64,000 bases of DNA from Verrucomicrobiota bacterium (GTDB lineage: Bacteria > Verrucomicrobiota > Kiritimatiellia > RFP12 > UBA1067): contig JAHFSX010000005.1 in NCBI GenBank assembly GCA_023269675.1, forward strand, positions 124,001-188,000, given 5' to 3'. Under the pieces are notes generated by a model. That model was given only the letters and a program-made list of their open reading frames with translations. It had not been told where the DNA came from and searched no databases. A program made the position numbers and the translations under genes. Each line of letters opens with the position of its first letter. The stretch's first letter is position 1. Positions 1 through 8,963 of the stretch are shown in pieces.

Positions 1-390
1 AAACGGCATCAGGGAGCGCATCAGATGCATGAAATGGCTGGCGAAAACGGCCTTGCCGCCCTGCCGCTCGAAGAAACCCGCCACGCGGGCCAGCCGCTCC
101 GGGCGACAGCCAAACCGGCGGCCCTGTTTCAGCAGCCACTCCCGTCCCAGATGGCGCCCGAGCTGATAGCTGATGGTGTCGCCGAGAATGGCGGCGGCTG
201 AGATCACGAAAAGGAGGCGTCCGAGGTCGAGCGCCCCGTGCCTCGCAAAGAAGCCGCTTGCCAGCAGAAGGCTCTCTCCCGGCATGGCCAGACCTAGAAA
301 GGCCTGGCACTCCATCGCCACGACCAGGAAGATCACGAGATAGCCCCAATGCCCCAGTCGATCCACGAAGCCGATCAGCGTGTTGAGCAT
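1..390 (-). CDS. DedA-family membrane protein, C-terminus cut by window edge
   Basis: Translation from the ATG at 388-390 gives 130 residues starting MLNTLIGFVDRLGHWGYLVI and running off the window. A hydrophobic first segment is followed by the ECQAFLGLAMPGESLLLASGF stretch, with the acidic residue and P-G-E motif typical of DedA/SNARE-associated (PF09335) proteins, then a G-D-T-I-S-Y-Q-L-G-R helix and a FF-ER-GG-K-F-A-S-H-F stretch matching the family's conserved core. DedA proteins are inner-membrane transporters implicated in undecaprenyl-phosphate or phospholipid recycling and in envelope stress tolerance; the substrate cannot be told here. It lies 144 bp downstream of mgtA on the same strand and could be cotranscribed with it. 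The family is clear; only the N-terminal part is visible. Confidence 0.85.
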   Translation of the reverse strand, partial: MLNTLIGFVDRLGHWGYLVIFLVVAMECQAFLGLAMPGESLLLASGFFARHGALDLGRLLFVISAAAILGDTISYQLGRHLGREWLLKQGRRFGCRPERLARVAGFFERQGGKAVFASHFMHLMRSLMPF

Positions 391-534
391 ACTGTCACCT
401 GCGCCTTGCCATCGCGCCTGCAGGCGGCCGGGTCCTCGTCTGACACCGGCCGGCGCGCGCCGCTTTCACGGATCGAGCAGGCGTTGTTCGCTTCCGCTGG
501 GAGGTCGCCCGCCCCGGTGGCGGGGGGCACGTGC

Positions 535-3195
535 TCACTCGCCGAATCTGCGGATGAACCATGTCTTCACCCCCTGCGTCAGTATCGCATACCCCAGCAA
601 CATGAGGGCCAGATAAAGCCAGTACATCGCGGGGAGCGGGACGAATCCGAGCGCGTTCGCCAAGGGCGAAACCGTCAGCCCGGCGCCCGCCGCGACGATG
701 ATCACGGAGGTGAAGATCAGCGGCCAGCTGGCCCGGCTTTCGATGAACGGGATCTTGTTGGTGCGGATCACATGGATGATGAGCGTCTGGGTGAAGAGCG
801 ATTCCACGAACCAGCCGGTGTGGAAGAGGGCCGGGTTGTGCCAGCAGTCGAAAACGTGCAGCATCAGGAAGAAGGTCACATAATCGAAGATCGAGCTGAT
901 CGGACCGATGAACAGGATGAATTGCAGGGTCTTGCCGATCGTCCACTGGCGAGGCCGGGTCAGCCACTCCGCATCCACGGTGTCGGTCGGGATGGTGGTC
1001 TGCGAGAAGTCGTAGAGGAGGTTGTTGGTCAGCACCTGGATCGGCAGCATGGGCAGGAAGGGCAGGAACGCGCTGGCTCCCACCACGCTGAACATGTTGC
1101 CGAAGTTCGAGCTGGCCGCCATCTTGATGTACTTGACGATGTTGCCGAACACCCGCCGGCCTTCCAGGACGCCCTGCTCCAGGACCAGCAGGCTGTTTTC
1201 CAGCAGGATGATGTCGGAGGACTCCTTGGCGATGTCCACCGCGCTGTCCACCGAGATGCCCACGTCGGCGGCCTTCAGGGCGGGCGCGTCGTTGATGCCG
1301 TCGCCCATGAAGCCCAGCACGTGGCCTTTGCTCTGGAGCGCGCGGATGATGCGCTCCTTGTGTACGGGGGCCAGTCTGGCAAAGACGCTGGCGGCGCTGG
1401 CGGCCTCGGCCAGTTCCGGATCGCTCATCGCCTCGATCTGCGAGCCGAGCAGGAGGTGCTCAACCGGCATGCCCACCTCTTTGCAGATAAAGGCGGTGAT
1501 GATCTGGTTGTCGCCGGTCAGGACCTTGACGTCCACGTTCAAGCGGTGCAGCCGCTGCAAAGCCTCTTGGGCCGTGTCCTTGGGCGGGTCGAGAAAGGCC
1601 ATAAAGCCCAGCAGGATCAGGTCCGACTCGTCTTTGACCGCGTAAACCGGCTCGTCCGTGGCCCCGGGCATCTGCTTATACGCCAGCGCGATGACCCGGA
1701 AGCCCTGGGCATTCAGGTCGTCCGCCATCTTACGGCGTTTGGCGTCGTGCTCGGGCAGGACCTCAATGACTTCGCCTTTGGCTTCCACGCGGGTGCACTG
1801 GTCCAGCACTTCATCCACCGCGCCCTTGCAGATCAGCGTGTTCAGCCCGGTCTCATCCTCCACGACCACCGACATGCGGCGGCGCACGAAGTCGAAGGGG
1901 ATCTCGTCGATTTTGCGGTACCGCTCGTCCGCCTTCAGGTGCTCGCGCAACTCCTCGTGGTCGAGGATCGCCTGGTCCAGCAGGTTCTTCAGGCCGGTAT
2001 GGTGAAAGCTGTTCAGGTAGCCGAAATGCAGCACCTTCTCGCTGGGCTCGCCGTACACGTCCAGATATTTCTCGAGCGCGATCTTGCCCTGCGTCAAGGT
2101 GCCGGTCTTGTCGGTGCACAGCACGTCCATCGCCCCGAAGTTCTGGATGGCGTTCAGGCGTTTGACGATCACTTGCTTGCGGGCCATGGCCAGCGCGCCC
2201 TTGGACAGGTTGACGGTCACGATCATGGGCAGCATCTCGGGTGTCAGCCCGACGGCCACGGCCATGGCAAACAGGAACGCCTCAAGCCAGTTGTGCTTGC
2301 TCAGCCCGTTGATCAGGAATACCGCCGGAACCATCACGGCAATGAAACGGATCATCAGCCAGGTGAACTTGTTAATCCCCAGATCGAAGCTGGTGAGCTG
2401 GCGCTGCCCGACGATGCTGGCGGCCAGCGAGCCGAAATAGGTGCTGTCCCCGGTGCGGATGACCACGGCGGTCGCCGCGCCGCTCTCCACGTTGGAGCCG
2501 AGAAAGCCCAGGTTGGGCAGCTCGAGCGGGTTTTCGACGTCGGTGGGCGCGGGGGCGGCTTTCTTCTCCAAAGGCAGGGATTCGCCGGTGAGGGCCGCCT
2601 GATTCAGGAACAGGTCTTTGGCGGCGATCACCCGCACATCCGCCGGCACCATGTCGCCGGCCGCCAGCCGGATGATGTCGCCGGGCACCAGCAGCTTGAG
2701 CGAGACTTCGGCCTCCTTGCCCTCCCGCACCAGCGTCGCCGTGTTGCTGACCATTGCCTGGAGCTTTGCGGCCGCGTTGTCGGCCCGCAGCTCCTGCAGG
2801 AAGCGCAACACCACGCCCAGAACCACCATCACGAAAATCACCGCCGTGGCCCGGTGGTCACCGGTCAGATAAGAAAGCAAGCCCAACGCGATGAGCAGGA
2901 GCACCAGCGGATTCCGTACGTTACTAACAAGGCGCATCACGGCCGATTGACGCTTCTCCCGTGCGATCTCGTTCGTCCCGTATTTCTTCAGGCGCGCATC
3001 GGCCTCCGCCGCACTCAGGCCGTCCAGGCGCGACCCCAGTTCCCTCAGAACAGTGTCGGCATCGGCCCGTGCCTTCTCCAGCAGCTGCGTGGAAACCTGC
3101 GCCCCGTTTCTGCCGGGGAGGCGCTCCGGGCATGCGGAGCCGTTCCGGATTGGCCTGGTGATCAAATCATCGCGTGTGGCCATGTCTGCTTTCAT
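535..3195 (-). CDS. mgtA: Magnesium-translocating P-type ATPase
   Basis: The 886-residue protein matches the MgtA/MgtB (P3B) ATPase family in length and layout. It has an N-terminal cytosolic region, two membrane helices near residues 90-140, an actuator domain with LTGES, the phosphorylation motif DKTGTLT near residue 361, the hinge GDGINDAPALKAADVGI, and about six C-terminal membrane helices. The family imports Mg2+ (or Ni2+) across the inner membrane using ATP. The first ATG at 3193-3195 is used; an in-frame ATG four codons later is possible, and neither has a strong ribosome site. It lies 160 bp downstream of a 38-residue membrane peptide that has its own promoter of the shared palindrome type, so mgtA may be read from that promoter. 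No Mg2+ riboswitch was recognised in the leader. Confidence 0.93.
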   Translation of the reverse strand: MKADMATRDDLITRPIRNGSACPERLPGRNGAQVSTQLLEKARADADTVLRELGSRLDGLSAAEADARLKKYGTNEIAREKRQSAVMRLVSNVRNPLVLLLIALGLLSYLTGDHRATAVIFVMVVLGVVLRFLQELRADNAAAKLQAMVSNTATLVREGKEAEVSLKLLVPGDIIRLAAGDMVPADVRVIAAKDLFLNQAALTGESLPLEKKAAPAPTDVENPLELPNLGFLGSNVESGAATAVVIRTGDSTYFGSLAASIVGQRQLTSFDLGINKFTWLMIRFIAVMVPAVFLINGLSKHNWLEAFLFAMAVAVGLTPEMLPMIVTVNLSKGALAMARKQVIVKRLNAIQNFGAMDVLCTDKTGTLTQGKIALEKYLDVYGEPSEKVLHFGYLNSFHHTGLKNLLDQAILDHEELREHLKADERYRKIDEIPFDFVRRRMSVVVEDETGLNTLICKGAVDEVLDQCTRVEAKGEVIEVLPEHDAKRRKMADDLNAQGFRVIALAYKQMPGATDEPVYAVKDESDLILLGFMAFLDPPKDTAQEALQRLHRLNVDVKVLTGDNQIITAFICKEVGMPVEHLLLGSQIEAMSDPELAEAASAASVFARLAPVHKERIIRALQSKGHVLGFMGDGINDAPALKAADVGISVDSAVDIAKESSDIILLENSLLVLEQGVLEGRRVFGNIVKYIKMAASSNFGNMFSVVGASAFLPFLPMLPIQVLTNNLLYDFSQTTIPTDTVDAEWLTRPRQWTIGKTLQFILFIGPISSIFDYVTFFLMLHVFDCWHNPALFHTGWFVESLFTQTLIIHVIRTNKIPFIESRASWPLIFTSVIIVAAGAGLTVSPLANALGFVPLPAMYWLYLALMLLGYAILTQGVKTWFIRRFGE

Positions 3196-3355
3196 GAAAC
3201 GGTTCTGCCTGACGGCGCCCCACGCCGCTTTTCATGTCGTTGCCATTTCCGTTGGGACCTTAAGGCCCGCACCTTCGGCAACCTGGCTGCAGCCGCAGAG
3301 GCCGCAGGCTCCCGAGATCGCCGCCGCGTGTCGCGAAAGGCCGAGTCCGCATCCG

Positions 3356-3472
3356 TTAACGGCGAAGCACCAGCAACACAATAATGATGATGAGCAGGAC
3401 GCTGACAGAGCCGCCGCCTATCCAGATGCCTTGGATGCCGAGCACCGGTGCTAAAGATAATGCGAGATTCAT
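3356..3472 (-). CDS. 38-residue single-pass membrane peptide upstream of mgtA
   Basis: A short frame from ATG 3470-3472 to TAA 3356-3358 encodes MNLALSLAPVLGIQGIWIGG followed by a strongly hydrophobic SVSVLLIIIIVLLVL helix and a terminal RR. A purine-rich ribosome site (GGGAGGGGG) lies 6-8 bases before the ATG. A -10 element and the shared palindrome are at 3525-3569. The C-terminal helix resembles that of the DUF3309 peptide at 15081-15239, so it may be a shortened relative. Small membrane peptides near MgtA (MgtS, MgtR) modulate that pump in enterobacteria; a similar role here is speculation from position only. Good start signals and promoter support a real gene, but the function is unknown. 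Confidence 0.7.
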   Translation of the reverse strand: MNLALSLAPVLGIQGIWIGGGSVSVLLIIIIVLLVLRR

Positions 3473-3524
3473 AAAAGACCCCCTCCCTTTTAAAGGCGAT
3501 GTGTTCGCCAGCTGTTATAAGAAT

Positions 3525-3569
3525 ATGATACGCGCCGGGACGGTCATCAGCCATGGGGTGTAACCCTAC
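3525..3569 (-). promoter_or_regulatory. Shared-palindrome promoter A (38-aa peptide, perhaps mgtA)
   Basis: Read on the minus strand, GTAGGGTTACACCCCAT (3569-3553) is followed after exactly 22 bases by TATCAT (3530-3525), a good -10 hexamer. Transcription should start near 3518, about 45 bases before the ATG at 3472. The same arrangement recurs at eight other places in the window. Confidence 0.7.
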
Positions 3570-3665
3570 TGGGAGCTGCGCGCAACGCTTTCCGGCAATG
3601 AGGGGTCTCGGTATTGCATACGGCCGCCTGATCCGAAAAAGGCGCTGCCGGTAAGTGTCAAACGT

Positions 3666-4757
3666 TCACGCGCCGGGCGGTTTTTCCGCCGGCCGCGGCA
3701 GCGTGAACCAGAAGGTGCTGCCGCGGCCGACCTCGCTGTCGACCCCGATGAAGCCGCCGTGGGCTTCGACGGCCAGCTTGCAGAAGGTCAGCCCAAGCCC
3801 CGTGCCCGTCCGGTTGTTCCGGTCTTCGACCTGGCCGAACTTTTCGAAGATGCGCCGGTGGAATTCGGGCGCGATGCCGGGGCCGGCATCGGTGACGGTG
3901 ACGCGGGCCTCGGCGGGGGATGAAGTGACCGCCACGCGGACGTCGCCGCCAGACGGCGTGTAGCGGAGGGCGTTGCTGAGCAGGTTCTGGAGCACCCGCC
4001 GGATCAGCCCGGCGTCGACCGAGACGGCGAGGGACGCCTCCGGCGCATCCAGCGTCACCGTGCGGTTGCCGGGCAAGGGTGGGGTTGTGGCCAGCAGGGC
4101 GCGGATGAGCGCGCCCAGGTCACACGTCTCGCGCTGAAGTTTCATCTCGCCCGCCCCCATCTTGCTGACGTCGAGGATGGAGCTGATCATGGTGCGCAGC
4201 TCCTCGGCGCTGAGCCGCGCCAGCGTGACGAACTCGCGGGTGTTGGCGGAGAGGTTCTGGGCCTCGTGAAACTCCAGGACATCCAGCAGGCCGAAGAGCA
4301 CCGAAAGCGGGTTGCGCAGATCGTGGACCACCATGTGGGTGAGGTCGTCCCTGAGTTTTTCCAGGCGGCGCAAGCGCAGATGGGTCTGGACGCGGGCATA
4401 GACTTCCTCAAACTGGAACGGCTTCGTCACGTAGTCCACCCCGCCCACGCGGAAGGCCTTCACCTTGTCGATCGTTTCGCTCAGCGCGCTGATGAAAATG
4501 ACGGGGATCGCTTTCAGCGTCTCCTCGGCCTTGAGCTGCTCGCAGACCTCGTAGCCGTTCATTTCAGGCATGGCGACGTCGAGCAGGATCAGGTCCGGCG
4601 GATGCGCGCGGGCGGACGCCAGCGCCAGCTTGCCGCTGGGGACCGGCCGCGGGTTGTAACCGCGCGCAGCGAGCATTCTTTCCAGCAGTAGCACGTTCGC
4701 GGGCGTGTCGTCCACGATCAGGATGTTCGGGGCCTGCGGCTGGAGGGTGTCGTTCAT
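3666..4757 (-). CDS. Response-regulator/histidine-kinase protein (REC-HisKA-HATPase)
   Basis: The 363-residue soluble protein starts with a receiver domain: acidic pair D16-D17, phospho-acceptor D60 in LILLDVAMPEMNGYEV, and K112 in VTKPF. A HisKA helix follows with the phospho-accepting histidine near 145 (HMVVHDLRNPLSV), then a HATPase_c domain with N box (NLLSNALRYT), G1 DAGPGIA and G2 GTGLGL. There is no transmembrane segment and no DNA-binding domain. The start ATG overlaps the stop of the upstream hybrid kinase by four bases (ATGA), so the two are translationally coupled and probably form one phosphorelay. Its receiver may take phosphate from the upstream kinase. The output target is not in the window. 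Confidence 0.9.
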   Translation of the reverse strand: MNDTLQPQAPNILIVDDTPANVLLLERMLAARGYNPRPVPSGKLALASARAHPPDLILLDVAMPEMNGYEVCEQLKAEETLKAIPVIFISALSETIDKVKAFRVGGVDYVTKPFQFEEVYARVQTHLRLRRLEKLRDDLTHMVVHDLRNPLSVLFGLLDVLEFHEAQNLSANTREFVTLARLSAEELRTMISSILDVSKMGAGEMKLQRETCDLGALIRALLATTPPLPGNRTVTLDAPEASLAVSVDAGLIRRVLQNLLSNALRYTPSGGDVRVAVTSSPAEARVTVTDAGPGIAPEFHRRIFEKFGQVEDRNNRTGTGLGLTFCKLAVEAHGGFIGVDSEVGRGSTFWFTLPRPAEKPPGA

Positions 4758-7700
4758 ACCGCGCCTTTCTCCGCATGTTTCAGGGCCACGTTGAGCGTGT
4801 CCATGAACTCCTTGACCTTGATGGGCTTGGTGAGATAGCGGAAGAACCCCATTTCGAGTCCCTTCTCGATATCCCGCACCATGGCGTTGGCGCTGAGGGC
4901 CACGACGGGGATGTGGGCCGTGGCGGGGTCCGCGCGCAAAATCTTCAGGGCTTCGATGCCGCTCATGCCGGGGAGGTTGATGTCCATCAGGATCACCGTC
5001 GGCCGCGCGGCGCGGGCGAGCTCGATGCCCAGCGTCCCGTTGGCCGCGGTTATCAGCCGCAGGTCTGAACGCCGTTCGATGAGCTGCTCGACCAGCTTCA
5101 TGTTCGCCGGGTTGTCCTCGACATACAGCAGGGTCCGCAGCGGCGCGCAGCTCGGCGCGGGCGGGCCGTCATAAGTCGCGGCCTCGCCGCTTTCGTGTGC
5201 GTGCCGGGGAGGCTCAGCCGCGCGCAGCTCGCACCAGAACACGCTGCCCTCGCCGACCTTGCTTTCCACGCCGAGCACGCCCTCCATCAGCTCGGCCAGC
5301 CGCTTGGTCACCACCAGGCCGAAACCCGTGCCCGCCACGCCGCCGGCTTCCTGGCCGAGCCGGTTGAACGGCTGGAACAGCTGCGCCAGCTTCTCCGGAG
5401 GCAAGCCCGCGCCCGTGTCCGCGACGCTGATGCGGATGCGCTCCGGGGCGCTCATCGTGCAGTCTACGGTCACGGTTCCCTGATCCCGGTTGTATTTGAT
5501 CGCGTTGGAGAGCAGGTTGATGATGATCTGCTTCAGGCGGGTCCGGTCGGCTTTGACGAAGAAGGGGTGGTCGAACCGCGGGAAGGTCATGCGGATGCCG
5601 CGCTGCTGCGCCTGCGGCTCCATCATGGCCTGGCATTCGGAGACGACCTCGGACAATGAAACCGATTCCGGCGAGAGCGATAATTTGCCGGATTCGATCA
5701 CCGCGAGATCGAGGATCTCGTTGATCAGCTTGAGGAGGTGCCAGCCCGCCTGGAGGATCTGGTCAATGCTTTCCTTTTGGGATTCCGTGGGCATCGGCGA
5801 GGCCGACTCCATGAGCTGCGCGAAGCCGAGGATGGCGTTGAGTGGGCTGCGGAGCTCATGGCTCATGCTGGAAAGGAAGTCCGATTTCGCAAGGTTGGCT
5901 TTGTCTGCAGTGGCCTTGGCGCTCTTCAGCTCGACGTTCGTCTCCTGGAGCGCCTGCTCGTTGCGCTTGCGCTCGGTGATGTCACGCGCGGCGGCGAAGA
6001 CGCCCTGCAAGGTCCGGTCGCGGTCGTAGAAGGTGGTGGTGTTGAAGGAAACCTCGGTTTTCTTGCCGTCCCGGGAGCGCACGGTGAGCTCGTAGTCCGT
6101 GACTTTCTTTTCGCTCAACACCTGTTTGATCGCAGCCTCGGCGCGCTCCGGATCGGTAAAGAAGTTCTTGAACGGCGCGCCGATCAGCTCGTCGCGCGTG
6201 CAGCCGGTAAGCGACTCCATCTCCTTGTTGACGTCGGTGATGATGCCGGACGGATCGGTGGTCATGATCGCGTCGATGCTGGACTCGATCAGCGAGCGCG
6301 AGTAGAACTGCTGGTCGCGCAGGCGCTGATCGAGCTTCTTCTGCTCGGCCTCGACCAGCTTGCGGGCGGTGTTGTCGGTGCCGATCAGCAGGTAGCCGAT
6401 GATGGCGGCCTGCGCGTCGCGCAGCGCCGTGACGGACACGACGGCGGGGAAGCGGCTCCCGTCCTTGCGGATATAGGTCAGCTCGTAGATGTCCTCGATG
6501 CCGCGCGAGGCCTTGAACACCAGGGCTTCGAAGCCCGGCGTGATCGGCGTGTTGAGCTCCGCGCTCAGGGACTTGGCGCGCGCGATGACTTCCTGCGGAT
6601 CGGAGATGTCGGCCGGCGTGATCTTGTTCACCACGTCGGCGGCCGCATAGCCCAGCATGCGCTCGGCGCCGACGTTGAAGATCTGGATGACCCCTTTCGC
6701 GTCCGTGGCGATGCTCGAGAAATTGGCGCTGTTGAAAATCGCGTTCTGCAAGGCTCCCGCCTTGAGCAGCGCCGCTTCGGCCTGCTTGCGCGCGGTGTTG
6801 TCGGTGCCGATCAGCAGGTAGCCGATGATGGCGGCCTGCGCGTCGCGCAGCGCCGTGACCGACACGACGGCCGGCAGACGGCTGCCGTCCCTGCGGATGT
6901 AGGTCAGCTCGTAGATGTCCTCGATGCCGCGCGAGGCCTTGAACACCAGGGCCTCGAAGCCCGGCGTGATCGGCGTGTTGAGCTCCGCGCTCAGGGACTT
7001 GGCGCGCGCGATGACCTCCTGCGGATCGGATATGTCGGCGGGCGTGATCTTGTTCAGCACGTCGGCGGCCGCGTAGCCCAGCATGCGCTCGGCGCCGACG
7101 TTGAAGATCTGGATGACGCCCTTCGCATCCGTGGCGATGCTCGAGAAGTTGGCGCTGTTGAAGATCGCGCTCTGCAGGGCGCCCGCCTTGAGCAGCGCCT
7201 CTTCGGCCTGCTTGCGCGCGGTGATGTCGCGCAGGATGCCGGTGAAGTAGCGCTCGCCGCCCAGCCACATTTCGCTGACCGCGATCTCCAGCGGGAACAG
7301 GCTGCCGTCCTTGCGCCGTCCCACGACCTCGCGCCCGAGCCCGCTGGCGCGCGCCTCCGCGCTCGCGCCGTAATACTCGAGGGACCCGTTGCCGTTGCGC
7401 TGGTCGCGGTCAAGCTCGGGAATCAGGATGCTGAAGCTCTGCCCGGTCAGCTCCGCGGCGGTGTAGCCGAACATCTGCTCGGCCGCCGGGTTGACGGTCT
7501 CGACGATGCCGCCGCGGGCGTGCAGGGTGATGATGCCGTCCACCACGGTGTTGAGGATCGTCTGGATCTGCGCGGCGCTGTCGCGCAGGGCCTGCTGCGC
7601 GGAATATTCCTCGGTGACGTTGCGGAACACCAGCACGGCGCCGACCACCTCGCCGGCGCGGTCGCGGATCGGCGCGCAGCTGTCGGCGATGTCGCACTCG

Positions 7701-8692
7701 CTGCCGTCGCGGGCGATCAGGACCGTGTGGTTGGCCAGTCCCTGGACCGTGCCCTGCGCCAGGGTTTCAATGACGGGGATCGTGGCGGGTTTCCGGGTTT
7801 CCTTGTTGATGATCGGAAAAACATCGCCCACCGGGCGTCCGCTGGCGTCCGCCTGCTTCCAGCCGGTGAGCTGTTCGGCCACGGGGTTCAGGCGTGTCAC
7901 GCGCGCTTCGGCATCGGTGGCGATGACCGCGTCGCCGATGGAGTTGAGCGTCACCGCGAGTTTTTCCTCGCTGTCCTGCAGGGTGGCGTTGGCCTGCTGC
8001 AGCTGTTTATTCGTCGCCTCCTGGGCCGTGAGCAAATGCTGTGTTTCGAGATGGACGAGGTCCTTGAGCCGCTGCTGCGTTCCCCGGTAGACCAGATAGG
8101 CGAACGAAAGTGCAAAGAGCACCGAAAACAGGCTGGTGATCACGATCAGGATAAACAGGTAGCGCAGCTTCGCCTGATAATCCGCATCGCGCTGCGCCAG
8201 CAGGCCGCGCTCGAGTTCGATGAAGCTGCGCATCTCGTCCCGGATCGCATCCATCACCTTCTTGCCCTGGTCGCCGCGCACAGCCGCCGGCACGCCCGTC
8301 TGGTCCTGGTTGCGGCGCAACGCCACGGCGTCCTCAAGTTGCTTCAGCTTGGCATCAATCAAGGGCGCCACCGTTTCCAGACGCTGACGGGCCGCTCGGT
8401 TCAAGGTCGTCTGACTCAACTCGGTCAGATGGCCGCGGATGCTGCCGCTTGCCGCCAGATACGGCTTCAGGAAGGCCTCGTCGCCCGTCAACAGATACCC
8501 GCGCTCGCCGGTTTCCGCATCGCGCAGCTCAGACAGCAGATCATCCGCGCTGCTGATGACGATGAAGGTGAGCTTCCGCGCCTCGGCGGCTTGCTCCATC
8601 TGTTGAAAAACCAGGAACAACAAAGCCAGCCCCAGCGCCGCCAGCAGGCTTGCGCCGGTCAGCCAGGCGACAAATTTTTGGATCGCTTTCAA
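4754..8692 (-). CDS. CHASE3 multi-PAS hybrid histidine kinase with C-terminal receiver
   Basis: About 1312 residues from a TTG at 8690-8692, chosen because GAAAGG lies nine bases upstream, the first hydrophobic segment follows directly and a promoter lies at 8797-8843; a TTG at 8716 is an alternative. The longer in-frame extension to 8905 spans the promoter and looks non-coding. Order: membrane helix, periplasmic CHASE3 sensor (DAETGERGYLLTG), second helix, five PAS units of which the third and fourth are near-identical copies, HisKA with the phospho-His near residue 943 (MSHELRSPLNAILGF), HATPase_c, and a receiver with phospho-Asp near 1236 (ILMDINLPGMSG). It senses a periplasmic or membrane signal and feeds a phosphorelay, presumably with the overlapping REC-kinase downstream. 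It has no DNA-binding output. Confidence 0.88.
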   Translation of the reverse strand: MKAIQKFVAWLTGASLLAALGLALLFLVFQQMEQAAEARKLTFIVISSADDLLSELRDAETGERGYLLTGDEAFLKPYLAASGSIRGHLTELSQTTLNRAARQRLETVAPLIDAKLKQLEDAVALRRNQDQTGVPAAVRGDQGKKVMDAIRDEMRSFIELERGLLAQRDADYQAKLRYLFILIVITSLFSVLFALSFAYLVYRGTQQRLKDLVHLETQHLLTAQEATNKQLQQANATLQDSEEKLAVTLNSIGDAVIATDAEARVTRLNPVAEQLTGWKQADASGRPVGDVFPIINKETRKPATIPVIETLAQGTVQGLANHTVLIARDGSECDIADSCAPIRDRAGEVVGAVLVFRNVTEEYSAQQALRDSAAQIQTILNTVVDGIITLHARGGIVETVNPAAEQMFGYTAAELTGQSFSILIPELDRDQRNGNGSLEYYGASAEARASGLGREVVGRRKDGSLFPLEIAVSEMWLGGERYFTGILRDITARKQAEEALLKAGALQSAIFNSANFSSIATDAKGVIQIFNVGAERMLGYAAADVLNKITPADISDPQEVIARAKSLSAELNTPITPGFEALVFKASRGIEDIYELTYIRRDGSRLPAVVSVTALRDAQAAIIGYLLIGTDNTARKQAEAALLKAGALQNAIFNSANFSSIATDAKGVIQIFNVGAERMLGYAAADVVNKITPADISDPQEVIARAKSLSAELNTPITPGFEALVFKASRGIEDIYELTYIRKDGSRFPAVVSVTALRDAQAAIIGYLLIGTDNTARKLVEAEQKKLDQRLRDQQFYSRSLIESSIDAIMTTDPSGIITDVNKEMESLTGCTRDELIGAPFKNFFTDPERAEAAIKQVLSEKKVTDYELTVRSRDGKKTEVSFNTTTFYDRDRTLQGVFAAARDITERKRNEQALQETNVELKSAKATADKANLAKSDFLSSMSHELRSPLNAILGFAQLMESASPMPTESQKESIDQILQAGWHLLKLINEILDLAVIESGKLSLSPESVSLSEVVSECQAMMEPQAQQRGIRMTFPRFDHPFFVKADRTRLKQIIINLLSNAIKYNRDQGTVTVDCTMSAPERIRISVADTGAGLPPEKLAQLFQPFNRLGQEAGGVAGTGFGLVVTKRLAELMEGVLGVESKVGEGSVFWCELRAAEPPRHAHESGEAATYDGPPAPSCAPLRTLLYVEDNPANMKLVEQLIERRSDLRLITAANGTLGIELARAARPTVILMDINLPGMSGIEALKILRADPATAHIPVVALSANAMVRDIEKGLEMGFFRYLTKPIKVKEFMDTLNVALKHAEKGAV
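6361..7212 (-). repeat. Tandem 426-bp duplication of a PAS domain
   Basis: Two adjacent 426-bp units, 6361-6786 and 6787-7212, encode almost the same 142-residue PAS segment (for example IFNSANFSSIATDAKGVIQI in both). Differences are mostly single bases at third positions plus a few substitutions such as LRR/FRK-type changes. The high DNA identity indicates a recent duplication or ongoing gene conversion inside the kinase gene. Confidence 0.9.
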
Positions 8693-8796
8693 AGCAAATG
8701 GGCCTTTCGTGTTCAATGCTGTCGCTCTGCGACGATCGTGACGGGCAGGTGAACGGATTCGACATTCCGGGTCAGGATGGCAACTCTGCCTTCTTA

Positions 8797-8843
8797 AGGA
8801 TACCCTGGAAGGCCGTGCAGGCGCTATGGGGTGTTGACCCCAT
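8797..8843 (-). promoter_or_regulatory. Shared-palindrome promoter I (variant) for the CHASE3 kinase
   Basis: On the minus strand ATGGGGTCAACACCCCAT (8843-8826) is a longer, more symmetric form of the palindrome, one base wider in the centre. It is followed after 23 bases by TATCCT (8802-8797). The predicted start near 8790 gives a leader of about 100 bases to the TTG at 8692. This is the weakest member of the set, because centre and spacing each differ by one base. Confidence 0.5.
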
Positions 8844-8963
8844 ATGCCGGGGCGGAGATCCTCCCGTTTTTCGCCACGCTTTGCGGGGGTGTGCCTTCTG
8901 CCCACTTAGTTTATGGATGCGTCCTTGGCGCCGGGGTCGGCGTTTTTTCTGCCGTTCGTGAGA

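Noticed and set aside
349-3384. A 1011-codon plus-strand frame opposite mgtA
   Set aside because: Shadow of mgtA in GC-rich DNA; no domain, and mgtA has all P-type ATPase motifs.
3192-3554. A 120-codon frame between the 38-aa peptide and mgtA
   Set aside because: It overlaps the promoter and the better-supported short peptide in another frame, without a ribosome site.
5738-8752. A 1004-codon plus-strand frame opposite the CHASE3 kinase
   Set aside because: Shadow frame with repeats that mirror the PAS duplication; no ribosome site or domain.
8693-8905. N-terminal extension of the CHASE3 kinase to an ATG at 8905
   Set aside because: It spans the promoter I region, has Arg/Pro-rich noise, and the signal helix begins at the downstream TTG.
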